From Vanilla planifolia (taxonomy: Eukaryota > Streptophyta > Magnoliopsida > Asparagales > Orchidaceae): a stretch of 64,000 nucleotides of DNA. Made by a program: the position numbers and the translations under genes. The notes beneath the pieces are model-generated. The model did no database searches and was not told where the DNA came from. It was given only the letters and a program-made list of their open reading frames with translations. Of this stretch, positions 24,201-38,545 are shown in pieces (the stretch's first letter is position 1; each line of letters begins with the position of its first letter). The DNA is taken from assembly GCA_023846275.1 (NCBI GenBank), contig CM043870.1:11727527-11791526 (forward strand), read 5' to 3'.

Positions 24201-26305
24201 ATAGTGAATCATTTTCAAGTTGAAAAACATTAGTTACAATATAATCATTTACATCAACACAAACCAATTCAAGGAAATGAAACACTTAATGTGGAATTAT
24301 AAGAAAGGTTGAATGCATAAGTTTACGATCAGGACATGTTCCAAAGCTCGAAAGAACTTATGTAAGAGTTAAACTTTTTTTTAACCTTTGTAACACCATA
24401 ATTACACTTTTTGAATACGCTTAGTGATGTAAGATGATATGCTAAAACCTATCTTTGGCATATTGATAATAGAGAATTGTATAGGTTCAAGTAATATATC
24501 CATACAAGGTTGTACCCAAAGTACTTTAGTTTCAAATTAAAAAATCCAAGGATATTGGGCAAATCTTTAACATGAGAGATCTCAATCTAAATGGAGAGTG
24601 ATTTAGCAACCCACAACCAATATACTCAAGTTAGTGATAAAATGCAAGATACACATAAGTAGAGTTTTAAAAATATAAACAAAGAAATTCATATGTTCAG
24701 TTACATATATTAGAGAGTTAAATGCAATGATTAATTTTTCTCAAAAAATGAAATGAAATGGAGTATTATTAAGCACCTTTTTGGTGATTTTGCATTCTTG
24801 TGGATGCTAGATATTAGATCAAGATCTCCTATTTTAAGCTTCTCACTTTCCTTCCCAGTATTTTTTCAAAACCACATCGTCGAATTGATCACACACAACA
24901 CACTCATATCAAGCATGCTTGGCAACAATACTTTGTTATTTTATTCTAATTTTTATTACTTATAGCATGATGATGATATCTATTTATAAAGACCTTAAGG
25001 GTATAATGGTAATTTATAAGCTTAGGAATACAAAAAAATCACTTATGAATATTAAAGGCCACATTTTAGAATTCTAAATAACATTTTAACAATTCTAAAA
25101 ATTATCATAAATTACAAAAAATATACTTTGAATTATGCTAAAACAATCCTAAGAAGTTGTAAAATTAAATGCATAAATAGTTCACAAACATCCAGTACAT
25201 TTCGGGAAGGGCATGGTATGATCACGGCAACAGAGGTAGAGAGGCACTATGACACATTGGGTTTAGTTTGTGGGTTGACACGGGTTCGTGGATTTGTTGG
25301 GTTGATGTGGGTTAGATTGGATCAATGAGGGTTAGAATGGTTTGCTATGTTGGTGAAATTTGAGTGGATCCATGCTAGTCAACACATATTAGAGCTGATC
25401 GACTCAGGTTAACATATTAACCTAGATCAAGCAGATATGTGCAAGTCAATGTGAGTTGAGCCATTGGAATAAGTTTTATAGGAGATGATAATGGTTGTCG
25501 TCAATTGCTGAAACAACACAAAAAAAACTTAATTCTATGCCAAAATAGACTAAATTTTGCAATATCAAAACTATAGAACTATCATAGGGATTGCTTACAC
25601 TAGATTTCAAGCTAGAAAACCAGTCAACTGACCTCCAAATAACTTAAAATAAAGTGTAAATACAAATATCTTAACGAATTGATGAAAAAAACTAAAATAT
25701 ATGATAAATAAGGGTTAACTATAATCAATCCCCTAATGGTAGTGGTAGTGGAGATTAATGAGAAGTAAATAAATCAATTTTGATAAGACACTAAGTCCAA
25801 ATATGATTAATAAGCATCCAAGTAGAACCTTTGTGTGATGTACATGATACTAGTACATCAAGTGGTGGTATTATACAAATGTAAATGGTTGAATGTACTT
25901 CTAAAATCAAGTTGAGTCGATTCAAGGCTAAGGAATCGAAGTAGTCCAATAGGAAATCTTACAAGTTACTAAAAAGAGATTATACTTGTAATATTAAAAA
26001 TTTTGTACAAATAAAATTTATTTTTGTCATTTGTAATTTTAAACTTTAAAATTTATTTTGGAATTTTTTTTATAAAATTTGTAAATTTTTGTAAAACATT
26101 GTATAATACAATTATGAGGATTGTTCAAAACAATAAAAAAGAGTAGTAAAAAAACCTTAGCCAAAGTAAATTGTATAATACAAAATGAGTCATTATATGA
26201 ATATGTTCAATTTCTAAATAGTGCATCATCTCAAGGCATCAAACAAGCATAATAGATAAAAAAAGGGATCTTTGTATCATGCAACATGATAGCGTTCATA
26301 GTATA
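24200..26305. other. AT-rich sequence, no feature recognised
   Basis: ORFs at 24,753-24,965 and 25,128-25,328 show no family resemblance. A G-rich patch with repeated GGGTT/GGTTAG words occurs at about 25,255-25,350 but forms no clear array. Confidence 0.4.
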
Positions 26306-27559
26306 TGTTAGGCCACCTATATATTTGATGAGTCAAGCTATAAATATTTAATATTTTATTCTAACAGACTTGTTTAGTATGAATTAGGTTTAGTTGTGAA
26401 TAAAAAGTCATGCACTTTTGAAGATGATGAATTAGTGACCTTCAAAACACCTTGGATTGTTTTACAAGCTTTAAGGATTAAAAACATACATATAAACTTT
26501 GAAAATTTATTTTTTATTATAAAATAAAATATTAACTAAATGATTATTAATTATAAGACATATCTCTTTATTTATATCACTTTCAAATCCACTGAAGAAT
26601 CTAAAATATTCAATCTTTTTCTTAGTTTAAGAAACATCTAAGATTCAATTCTCACTCATTTAATAGACCCTAATCACCTTTTTCAATCACCATAGTTTGG
26701 TTAAATTAGAAAAATAAAATCTAACAAAAATAATTATGTTAATTTTTTATAATTAAAAAAAACCCCAAGCACGACCTAAGTGCAAAGCACTCAAGTCGAC
26801 CAAGCCCAAGCGAGCCTAGGAAGCCTCAAGTCAAGAGACCAACTGTAACTACTCAAGATGGGACCAAGCTTAGTCAAGCTGCAATCCTAAACCTGGATGA
26901 GGTAAAGTAGACAAAGATCAAGTCAGGGATAAACTTAAACAAAGTAAGCATTGAGTCCAGATGGATCCATAATTACGTTATGTTATACCCTTAGTCATGG
27001 CACCATTTGTTTAATAATAATAAAATTATTATGTTAATTGTCTTAATATTTTTTTTAATATTTTTCAAATCATGTATCTTAAGCTCTTATAAGATCAATC
27101 AATAAGAGAGTTTTGATTAAATATCTCATTAAGCAATCCATAAGTTAAGTAATATTAAACAGTGCTGGTGGTTATGATCTAACTATGGCTTAAATGACTT
27201 ATTAAGGAGCCATTGATCAAACTCTTGATGGAGTAGCTAACTATCAGGAATCTATCTTCAAAATATGTACTAATTTGATTATTTATCCCATCACTTATTT
27301 ATATATGACATAATTAAGTTACATAATATCATTCATTCACATACATTATCATTGATTTCTTATGCATTATTTTTTAGTAGTTATAAATTTTTTGTTATTT
27401 TAATAGCTATAAAAATTATTTAAAAGTAATTAAAAAATAATTAATATAGAAAAAATAATTTTTAGAAAAGAAAACAAAAAACATTTGGCCTAAGAACCTA
27501 ACATAAGATGATAGAGAAGAAAACAAAAAGAATTTAGCCGAAGAACCCAACACACGGCC

Positions 27560-30250
27560 AAGCCCAAAGGTTAGAGCCAAGTGGCCCAAAGTGTTAGGCA
27601 ATGGGCCTAAGGGAGCCCCAAGTAAACAGACCGAGTAAACTAAGTCAATTTAGGCCTGAGTATCAGTCACAACACAACCCTATGTAGCTTGGATTAAATC
27701 GGGTCAGAAATAACTCCTAAACTAGCTTAAAGGTAATGGGTCAAGAAAGACTCGTGAATTGTTAAGTAATGCAGTGGGTCGGGTACGATCCATTATCCTA
27801 TTTAACAAGAAATCTTGTAAGTATACCAGTGGCCCAGGGGATGACTTCTCAAGCACACAAGAGGGGAGCCAACCCCATGTACTAACTCGAATTATAAGAT
27901 GTGAGCAATCCTTATAACATGAAAAATTCATAGCAATTAGAGCATGTCGGACTAAGATTTTGATGCCTGTTGTACCCAAAGATGTAGTGACACAATACTA
28001 TCTGATCACTTGTTTTTGTAATTGAATAGTCTGGATTGCTCTCACTTTTGTGAATAATAGACTCCATCTAGCTATTCATCTAACAAGCCTGATTGCACAA
28101 ATGAGATTAGTTACATCATTTTGAATAATAATACTCAACTTATCATCCATTTGTAATACTTGATCAAATGACTGAGATCTTTTCTACATTTGTGAACAGA
28201 GCTCTTGCACTTTATCATCGTCCATCCAACATGCAGAATTTAATAATCTAGATCAAATCCTAGTTAGATTAGATCTGAACCTTTTATTCAGCATTTTGAT
28301 TGAGCAGCTATGTTTCGTCCACTCAGATCAAACGATAGTCAATGCTCCCACTAGTAATCAACATTTCAAAAAGTTATTTGTGTTTGTTTAGAACTTTAAA
28401 ATGTTAACGATTATTTTAGGTGATCTTTTTAGCCATTAAAAAAAATTCCATTTTAATCTAAAATACTCTAATATAAATAGAGGAGTCTTAGCAGTTAGAG
28501 AAGAAACGATTTTATCTTAGTACATTAGTTTTTTGGGAAGAGAAGAAGCAAAACAGAAAATTATAATTCAATTTCGATGCCTTTGTTGGAGCCGTGTTAT
28601 GACTCATTTCTCTTCTTTCTTGCTTCAATATTTTATTTGATTGCACATCATACTAGTGACATCTTTTTAATTTTTTTTATTTTCTTATTCCTTTTATTTT
28701 TTTTAGAAAAGATCATATTAATATAATATCTTTGTTAATTCAATTTTTCTTAATAATGTTATTACACATTGATAAATCTTTTGATTTAATATTTTAAAAC
28801 TAAATCCTTTAAGTTGTTTTAAGCTTTTTTTATATGTGCATTTATATTTCAACATCATAATCAATAGACTTGTGTTATATGTGCTTTTATTAATGAATAG
28901 TAAAATATGTGATTAATTATAATTTTGTATTATGCTTCAATCTTATAAGTTTATTTAAAAAGAGATTGAATGGTGAACCTCTATTTTCTATGATAAAAGA
29001 GTGTGGTTTGTACAAGTTACCTCTACTTACTATAATGAAAGAGAGTAGATTTATTAGTGAAATCTAAGTCACGTTAACTAGGAGTGGATTCAGTATGGGT
29101 TAGACTAAACCACCTAAAAATCTATTATCTCCTTTATTTTCTTTGTTATTAAGCAATTTATAATATTTTAATAATTTAATAATATTCAATTAAAACATAT
29201 ATAAAAGAAAATTTTAACATTATCTTTATCAAGCATAAAATATTTTATTAAAAATCATTTTAAAATCATAATTTTTATTTTCTCTTTAAATTTTTATTTA
29301 GCAAAACTATTAAACCAAATATTTTATAATTACTAAATTTTAATTCAAGAAAAGGTTTTCAAAATAGCAAAAAAAATTAAAAGTACAATTCATCTCCTCT
29401 CTTGTGCAATAGCTTGGCATATATTACATCATCTTAAACCTGTATGCAAACACTCGTGGCTTAGGTGATGAAATCCCAAGCACATAAAAAGGGCCAACAC
29501 CATATTTTGACTCGACCTATAGGCTTGCAAATTATATTATAAAGTGCTAAATATCAAGTTATTCGATAATTTGGGACTGAAATTCATTCTAATGCTAGCC
29601 CTGAAACAATGCCTTTTGAGTTATTTCTCACTATCCAATCGTCAATCAGATAATGGAGCTTTCATTCGCCTATAGGCATTCATTGAAGGTTCAAAATTGG
29701 ACAAACAATATCTTTTCTAATTTAATAAAGTGGCTTCGATTAATTCTAATTTTTCAAATGATTTATCCTTCACTCGAATGACTTAGATATCTCTATTGAA
29801 TGTTATGACTGAGATCATTTCTATATTTATTGTTGATGAATCAAATGATTTAGATCTCATCCCATATAATCAGATGGCATGGATCTGATCCTTCATGATC
29901 CAACTATCCATAATTCATCTATATTTGCATTCATTGATCTAACGATTCAAAACATCTTTTGATTAGATTCAATGACTCTGGTTGATCCTGTTTAATGGCT
30001 ATTTCTTTGGCCATTATTTGAGCTGTTGATGAAGCTATATGGAAGAGATTTCTTTAAGTTGTTTAGCATCAACCTATGAAAGCATTTTTTTGTTACTTTT
30101 TAATGATTATGATCAAAATGTTTCTTTAAATCTAATATTTATAAATAAAATAGCTAACAAAAATAAACAAAGTTTTTAGATCTCAAAGAAGTGCTATTTG
30201 ATACTACTCTTGTGTAAAATCTCATAGCACCACTCTATGGTTTAGAAGTA
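27560..30250 (+). repeat. Copia LTR-like segments nested within the left LTR
   Basis: This segment has a TATA box (ATATAAATAG, 28,471-28,480) and a CCTCTCTTGTGC-type LTR end near 29,395-29,407. Parts of 27,830-28,570 recur in diverged form at about 29,450-30,250, with shared words on either side of CCCAAGCACA/CTCAAGCACACAA. The structure suggests overlapping LTR copies; exact borders could not be set. Confidence 0.5.
28471..28480 (+). promoter_or_regulatory. TATA box of a copia LTR
   Basis: ATATAAATAG followed by AGGAGTCTTAGC is the usual core promoter layout of plant copia LTRs. It is probably inactive in this decayed context. Confidence 0.5.
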
Positions 30251-30729
30251 TTAAAAAATTTCATATTTCTTCCAATTAAACCTAAACCCTCTAAGCTTTT
30301 ATTTAGTTATTTTTTTCATCATTTCAATCTTATTGTGCTTATTTTTATTCTCAAACAAGCATAAAAAATATTATACATTTTTATCAAAAAAATCTTTTAG
30401 CTATATTTTTGTTTTTTCTTTTTGGGTTAGATAGCTTGGCAATTATAAAATCTTAAGTTAATTTGATCTCATTAAAAAACTTATTTAAAATTGAGCTCAT
30501 AAATGCCCTAATTGTAGTTAAACCATCAAAAACTAGTAGACTGGAAATGAACTATAAGAAAGAATCTCCAATTATAATTTTCTTAGTAGTGGTATTTTTC
30601 TCGACCTCAAATAAAGAATGTGAAAATAAGTTGTCCATACATATTATATGCAATGATGCTCTAAAATTAGAAATTGATAATTAAAAAAAAGAAAATTCCT
30701 TGCATAAAGAAAAATTAGCAAGATTTGAT

Positions 30730-32420
30730 TTACTTAAAAAAGATCACATGATCTAAAGATAAAGTATGCCAATAAATTTTCTCATGCATCTACTTATAAT
30801 CATTCACATGTACCTTTATATATTATTTCATTCAAGCAGGTGAAAAAGAGTAATGTTTACTTGAATGCTTTACATGTGCTTAAATATGTTTTGTCTTATA
30901 ATCATGTGACAAGAAACAATGTATATTTACATAAAGTATAAATTTAAAAAAAATCATATATCCATGTGTTTAATTTATCACCTATTATTTATTTGCTTAC
31001 ATCTAATTATTATGTTAAATCTTATATTGTATGTAATTATTATTCTAATTTTAGATATGTTATATTTGATTGCCTAATTAAGAAATTTATAAATCTAAAA
31101 CAAAATAGATATGAGTAGATTCCTAAGAAAACAAAATTTAAATTTTTTTTGCAAAATTACAACATCCACACCTTACCACTTTCGAACAAAAGATAGTTTA
31201 AGTTTGTCAATTTAAAGTTTAGGTAGTTTTGTAGACATGTATATATATTTAGAACTTATGGAGATAAGCCTTGCTTTGTGAGTTTATGTATCTCGCAAAA
31301 TATTTGTGGTCTTTAGCTTATTTAGCTTATGTTAGAATATCAAATCTTTCTAGACTTATTATTGATCAATATTAATCATTTAAAACTTGTAAGTCAATAT
31401 ATACAATTATTGCATAACGAATTCAAATATTATAAGTCAATATCATAGTCCCTTCATTACATTCTTCAATGAAATATGATTGAATGATTCAATAATTTCT
31501 TATTAAGAATAGAAATATATTGAAATTTATGAGTTTATGGTTAAATTATAATTGACTTAAGAATTTAATTAAAAAAATTATATTATGTAGTACATTAAAT
31601 TAAAATTACATAATTATTAGTAGACCTTTAGAGATAATCTATTTTGATAATTTTGGATACAAAAATCTTAAGTCTAGATAAAATAAAACATGGATTTATG
31701 ATTAACATTGTTTTTGCTAAATTTACTTAAGTTAAATTTCATAAGAATTAAAAATAAGACCATCATAGATTTTGTTAAATTAATTAGAGAATTTGAAAAA
31801 TAAAATAATTTTAATTTAATATTAATAAATTTTAAAAATAAATATATATATATATATGATTATTGAAAGGAATAAAGAACATGACATCAATTTATACATC
31901 CCAATTAGAAAAACATGTAAATGTATACAACAAAAAGGAAAAGAAAACAAGAATAATAATATATGTAATGCTTGATGAGTTAATTATAAAAATAATTAAT
32001 AAAATAATTAATGATTATATAGAGTTTAACCTAGAATTTGGGAAAGAACAAAATATATTTGACAAGAAAGCATATTGAGAAGAAGCGAGTTAATAACTAC
32101 CTGAGTTTGGTAAATGATATGCTAATCAAAGAGTTAGAACCTGAGTTTCCATGTGAGAAATTGATCATAGTATATTTGTATTTTTCATAAAATTAATATT
32201 TATTGAAGAAACCCTTAAGGGAGTGGATTCATGTCATAAATTGATAGTTAGATAGGTTTGAGAGAAATAAAATATAGGAATTATTTTCTAAGCTTAGTGA
32301 TCAATAATTGATTAGATACAAATGTGTATTAAAAATAAACTATATAAAAATGAAGTAATTATTAGAGATAAGACTAGACTTATTTTTAAGAGTATATAAT
32401 TAACTCATTATTATAGAAAA
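30730..32420. other. Internal region of the copia element, not decoded
   Basis: This AT-rich stretch should hold gag and pol but no gag, integrase or RT block can be read. An ORF at 31,863-32,078 is Lys/Ile-rich with no motif. Given the size of about 2 kb against about 4-5 kb expected, most of pol was deleted. Confidence 0.45.
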
Positions 32421-32592
32421 AATCCTAAAGATATAAAATAACACTTTATTAAAGATCGTATCATTAAAGGATTAGTAGAATTTGAATATGTTCCTACCAA
32501 GCAAGAATTGATAGACATATTTACTGAATCACTTCCAACCAATCAATTTCAAAATATAAGGCAACAAATAGGTATAATAAAAATTGTATAAA
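32420..32592 (+). pseudogene. C-terminal end of copia RNase H
   Basis: Translation gives HFIKDRIIKGLVEFEYVPTK then QELIDIFTESLPTNQF, matching the end of copia polyproteins, where the family has a (A/I)DIFTK-type motif. It sits about 200 bp before the right LTR, as expected. Upstream pol is largely deleted or unrecognisable. Confidence 0.82.
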
Positions 32593-33786
32593 TTGTACTT
32601 CACTTTTGATGGTGTCAAAGAGGGAAAACGATCACGATTTAAATAAAATTTACAATAATCACAGTGACAAAAAACATATATTTCTTTATTTTTAATACAT
32701 CTTATCATAATAATCTTTCTAAAATATATATTCTTTTTATATTTTTATCTAAACATTTGTATCTTGTCATCATTAAAGAAAAAAGATTATTAGGTCACAT
32801 TTATATTTGATAAGTCAAGCTACAAATATTTAGTATTTTATTTTAATAAATTTATTTAATATGAATTATGTTTAGTTGTAAAGAATTAATTATGTACTTT
32901 TAAAGTTAGTGAATTAATGGTCTTCAAATCACCTTAAAGTATTTAATAAGCTTTAAAAGTTAAAAACATATACATCAATTTTAAAAAGATTTTATTTTTT
33001 ATTATAAAATAAAATATTAATTTACTAATTCTTAATTATAAGGAACATCTCTTCATTAATATTAGTTTTAAATCCAACTTAAGCATCTAAATTATTCAAT
33101 CCTTTCATTGATTTAGAAAATATTCAACATTCTACTTTCACTCATTTAATCAACTCTAATCGTCTTTTTCTATTATCGTAGTTTGGTTAAATTACAAAAA
33201 TAAAATATAATAAAAAATAATTTCTATTAAATTTCATAATTAAAAATAACCCCCAAGCATGACTCAATTTCAAAGAACTTAAATTGACCAAGGTCGAGCA
33301 GGCTTGGGAAGTCGTAAGGATTTTTTTTATTTTTTTTCAAAAATTCCTAGTTCTTTTAGTTATACCTAAACCTTCTAAGCTTTCATTTGATTTTTTAACT
33401 TCAATATTTCAAGCTTATTGTGCTAATTTTTATTCTCAAATAAGCATAAAAAACATTGTTTATTTTTTATCAAAACTTTTTTCTTATTGTGCTTTTGTTT
33501 TGTTTTTGAGGTGGATAGCTCAACATTTGTAAAAATTAGAGTTCAGTTTAATCTTATTAAAAAAAAACTAAGTTGAGTTGAGCTAGCAAAAGAATGGGTT
33601 ATAATTGAACCTTCAATAGATAATAGCCTAAAGGTAAATTGTAAGATAAAAAAAGCTTAAGTTACAATTTTCTAAGTAATAGTATTTTTCTTGGCCTCAG
33701 TTAGAGTGGATGTAGGTACTAGCTTGAACTAAATCATCTAAAAATTTTGGTATAGTTTTGTAATTTTTATTGTTATTTTTTTAATC

Positions 33787-33812
33787 ATATATATATATAT
33801 ATATATATATAT
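33787..33812. repeat. (AT)n microsatellite in the right copia LTR
   Basis: A pure AT run near the 3' end of the LTR; the corresponding part of the left LTR is not aligned, so it may be specific to this copy. Confidence 0.85.
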
Positions 33813-33959
33813 TTGAATATTAAGATTTTATATGAAAAATAAAATTATTTTTATAATTTTTTAAAAAAAATAAATATGATATGAAAATGGTTAAAATATT
33901 AAAAATATTTTAAAACTCACAATTCACTCTCCTCTTGTAGGATTTATACACACTATTAT

Positions 33960-36690
33960 TTCTTCATTATAAACTAATCTAGTAAGAAATTAAAATCAAT
34001 TGACTACTATATAAGTACAATTATACCATTATATAATCATGATAGAGCATAAAATCAATCACCTAATTACACAAGTATGACAAAAATATTTTAATATGAT
34101 AATGTGTATTTAATACGAATTTTCAAAAGTACTAAATGGTATAATCAAATATAAGTATATCATATATTGTGAGCACTTAAGAGAAAATAAAGTAGGCTCA
34201 TTTTGAAAATGTTTATGAAAACATACTTATAATAATCATATATTATGATATATACTTATCATTAACGAAGGATTAAGATATAAGAGAATGGACCATCACT
34301 GTTCCGACTTACAGAAATTGTCATACAAGCACGAAAGTTGAATTGTAACAGTACAATAAGAAAAAATTAAGATAAATTTAGACAATATTGAGAATCATAT
34401 CATAAAATAAAAGTGATCTTACTTATATGATAACTAAAAACTAAATAAATTTTTAAAGTATAAAATAGTGAACAACTAAGAAAATAAACTTATGGGTAAG
34501 TTTAATCTCAAGAAACCTATGAAAATGAGAGATTAAATGTTAAAAATATATCCACATGAAAAGACATAATTAGTAGAGACTTTTAAAAGGTTAATAAGGT
34601 GGAAAATATTAAGAACAAGCATAAATAAGATGTTCTCCAAGACTTAGAATTTGGTTAAGGATTGTAAAAAGAAAAAATAAATAAAAAGAGAAGGTGCATC
34701 CAGGAGCATTGTGTAAAATTTTGAGCTTTGGTTTGACAACTACACAAAGGGAAATAAGAGATAAGTAAACTTATTCAATGTGTTTATATTTGTTGTGTAA
34801 TGCTCATAGGTTAGAGGCCATAAATGTATTTTGTTTCTTGGTACGCATTTGAGATGCTTGTATAGATTTGTTGTTGTTATGATTAATAAATGATGTAATG
34901 CTAATTTTTAAAGTATTATGAAGGTTTTTAATTATTTCAAATAAAATTTGTTGAATTCCTTTACTAATGGAATTTCTTGCATATAGTTTTATGCTTTCAT
35001 GATCATTGAACATGATATATATTGGTACTTTGTTTATAATTCTAAAGTTTTTAATCATTTCAAATGAAAGTTATTGGATTTCTTTTCTAATGGAATTGCT
35101 TGCATGTTAAGATTTCATGATGTTTTCTTAATCATTTCAAATCTTAGTGTTGGTTAGCTTATGTATCTTTAAGCTTAATACTTTCAAGTCAATGTGAGGT
35201 GCTATATAGAGCTACAAAGGATTAATAAGGCTAGATCATAATAGTTGACCTAGAGAATAATCTATTTTTTATTTAATTTTGTGATAATGATATTAGTAAT
35301 GTCTATGTGATAAAGATTGGATAAATAATAGAGTTTACTTGATAATAGTTGTACTTGTTCTTGTTTAATTATAAGACAATTATAATTCAAATGTTCTAGT
35401 TGTTGAATTGGCCTTTACTTTGATAATGTGTTTTATATGTTAATTGATTTGCAAGTTGATGGTTTTTTAAAAAAAATGACTTTTATTAGTTGTATTTTTA
35501 AAAAGAAGATTTTCTTATTAAAAAGAGTTATGTATAGAGGATATCACAATTATATCTATTTATTAAAAGATTTTTTAGTGATTTATTACTTAAAGAATTT
35601 TAAAAGTTTCTTCTATTATTGTGTAAATAAAAATATTTTATAAAGAAAAACAAAAATTTTCATAACTTCCAAAATGTTAAAAGATGAGAAAAGAATTAGA
35701 AGTCATGACTCAAAAGATTCGATAACGACCAGGTTGAAAATTTGGGAACACCACAATAGTGATATCAAAGGTGTTGATATCATAGGGAAAATTATAGGTC
35801 ATTAAGGAACAACGTAGGTGAATTTGTTATAAGAGAACTTAGTTAAGTTATCTAGGGAATGACAAATTTAGATAAATAATTTATTCACATGCCTGTAAAA
35901 CAAAATTAGAAAAGAATTGAAACCATATGTGGAGAGTATAGATAGATACTTTAGAAAGAAAAACACACTTATTTTATCTTGGTTTCATTTTTTTGTTACC
36001 TATTTTATGTGTTATATGTATTGCTAAGAACCTAAAATCAAATAAAAAATGGCTTTCATAATTCTAGAGTTAATCATATAATACAATTTCACATTTATAC
36101 AATATGAATTGGAGTGCAACATCATGCACTTGTATTTTCCAAACATTTAATTTTTTGACCAAGAAAGATTAGATCATCTTATTTTAGGTCTTGGCTTCTA
36201 AATTGTGTGTATAATTATTTTTTGTCTTCTAAATCGCATGGAATCAGATATGTTCTCTTATGTTATATTTCTTGAATCAATTGAAAATATTTGACATGTG
36301 CTCCATGAGATGTATTCTTTGAAGATGAACACCTCTTTAAGTATTAAAGATACATGAATACATCTTCAATTTGCATAAAGAAGGACATCATTCTTTGTCA
36401 GAGTACTATATAACTCTACAAAGCATTCTTAATAAATTGTTTGCACATCATCCATTGATTATCAATGCCTACTAAATAGAAGGCCATAAAAAAGAGTCAT
36501 TTGTTGCAAAAATTGGCTTTGGTCAGAAGGACTTCCTCAACCTCTTTGGCATCAAGACATTTTTAGTGATTGTAACATCCTAAAAGTGGGAGTTATCATT
36601 TAAATAATTAGTTTAGAGATTTTGATTTATTTAATGCATAAATTAATGACAACATAATTGTGATCCTAGAATTGATTAAAGATCTTTAAG
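33960..36690. other. AT-rich region with a small tandem repeat
   Basis: At 34,926-34,985 and 35,048-35,107 a unit with CTAATGGAATTNCTTGCAT recurs about 122 bp apart, with a fainter third part after 35,130. No gene is recognised. The passage at about 35,720-35,880 resembles LTR-type sequence but was not paired. Confidence 0.5.
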
Positions 36691-36694
36691 GAGG

Positions 36695-38000
36695 ACTTGT
36701 AACATTTGAAATATCAAAAAAAATTAAATTTTATATTTATTTTAAATTATTTAAAATTTAGAATTTTTTTGAGAATTTATTTTCTTTTTTCTAAAAATTC
36801 ATGCACCACTAAAAAGAGTTACATAAAGAGAGAAATAAAAAATAAAAAAGTGTACAAAATAATAAGAATTCAACGAGATCAAGATTGTGAAAATTAGAAT
36901 TATATAAGAGATAAAAGTGAATGTTAGAATTTGTAACATTTAATAATTAATTAATTGATGAGTTTTGGGATAATCTAGAAAATTATTAAAGATATTAGAT
37001 AGGCTAAAAAATAATAAAATTTAACAAAGACCAGAGCTTATAAATACAAGTTTAATAATTTTTTCTTAGTACGAAAAAGAGGTTAATCATCATAAAATTA
37101 AGAATTGCAGTGCTTTTAAAATATAATAAAATAAAATTTGAGGGATTTTTTAGTTTAAAAAATGATTGAAAATATTAAATAAAGCCAAAAAATGTGAAAA
37201 ATAACTAATGGGCAGAACTTGTCGATAAGAATTATAAAAAAGTAGTCGACAAATTTTTTAAGGTCAAATTGATAAAAAAACAAAAAAAAACCATTAAAAT
37301 TTAATTTGATATTAATTGAATTTTCAACTATTAATTATCGTAAACATATGAACCAATTGGTGGATGTGATTTTCCAATGCAGCATGAACCAACTAATTAC
37401 CAGTGAACTTGAAGGTGTGGGAAGGCCAAGTGGTGTGCTCGATTAGGATAATGAAAGGATGTGTTAGTTATAGGAGGTTAAGGAAGAGGCAAAGATGCAA
37501 AATGTTTATAAAAGAAGAGCTTTTAGCCAAGAAAGAGGATTTTGGAAATTTGGGAATGTATACTAAGTGCAATTGAGATGTTAGCCAAAAGAGAGGGAAA
37601 GGAGAAAAGAGATGGTGTAGCCAAATAGGGGGATGGAAGAATAAGAATTTCGATAGATCACTATTGTGACCATACAAGGCATAAAGAATTGAAATATAAG
37701 ATAATCATATTTGTGGAAAAGCATACAAATCAAGACCCAAATCGTGAGATAAGTTTATTACAAAAAAAGAAAGATGACATATATAAGCTTTATATAATGT
37801 ATGTATCTAATTGTTGTACTATTATTTGATGCATAACAATCTTTTAAGAACACAAATTCAAATTGAAAATTTGAAAGAATGTTTGTAGTGATTACTCTTA
37901 ATGCTATTGATTACTTGTTTACTCTTAACAATAATATGATATTATATTAACAATGAATTCCTTAATTTTTAATGTATATAAAGATGTCAACAATATGAGA
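36695..38000 (+). mobile_element. Possible decayed Ty3/gypsy LTR
   Basis: It starts with TTGTAACATTTG, like the TGTAACA start of plant chromovirus LTRs; a second TTGTAACATTT occurs at 36,931. A TATA-like TTTATAAAAG at 37,505-37,514 is followed by a purine-rich leader. No partner LTR or coding remnant was found and the end is arbitrary. Confidence 0.35.
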
Positions 38001-38535
38001 TTATTGGTTATTAAAGGTAAAAATGAATTTTTTTTCTTAATTATTAATTGTTCATTATGTTGAATTAGAAAAGAAAAAAAAGAAAAAGAAATAAAAATAA
38101 GAGTTCATATAAATGATTGTTGTTTAAAATGACTTACAAAATAACATATTTAGAAGCATGGCTATTACTCAGATAATGTGTTTTAAAAGTGGTGCTAAAA
38201 GAATCATCATAAGACAAACCTCATTTTAGAATGTCATTGATATAGGACATAAGGAACTTGAAGAGCATGATAATACATTGAATGAGTCGATTACATTTCA
38301 TAAGCCCATCACAATGATCATAACGAGAAAAGAAACTTTGGCCTAATTGGCTAGTTTGAGCCAATTATAGGTTGATTAATTTAAGTACTATAATATTTTA
38401 TTTTCAGCATTTTTATTTAATTTAGGAAGCTTCTAGATGCATATTTAATGAAGTGTAGTTATTAATTGGTTTTTTATTATTGATTATTCATAATTGTATT
38501 TATAGGTGTAATTTCTTATACATTCATATACACCT

Positions 38536-38545
38536 CTATAAATAG
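38536..38545 (+). promoter_or_regulatory. TATA box of the copia 5' LTR
   Basis: CTATAAATAG stands about 270 bp before the estimated LTR end, in the usual place for copia LTRs. Confidence 0.45.

Larger units (their letters stand above)
26306..33960 (+). mobile_element. Rearranged Ty1/copia element with paired LTR sequence
   Basis: The block from 26306 (starting TGTTAGGCCACC) to about 26,828 matches 32,788 to about 33,308 over some 520 bp, and about 30,270-30,620 matches about 33,340-33,715. Thus the left LTR is the right LTR plus about 3.4 kb. A purine tract AAAGAAAAAAGA directly precedes the right copy, as a polypurine tract should. The end of copia RNase H is readable just upstream. The right LTR ends near 33,950 at a CTCTCCTCTTGTAGG block. 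The extra 3.4 kb contains another copia LTR-like unit with its own TATA box. Either it is a nested insertion or the right LTR lost it. Confidence 0.72.

Noticed and set aside
31863-32078. 71-residue Lys/Ile-rich ORF
   Set aside because: Composition is that expected of AT-rich DNA. It lies in the decayed internal region of a copia element with no motif.
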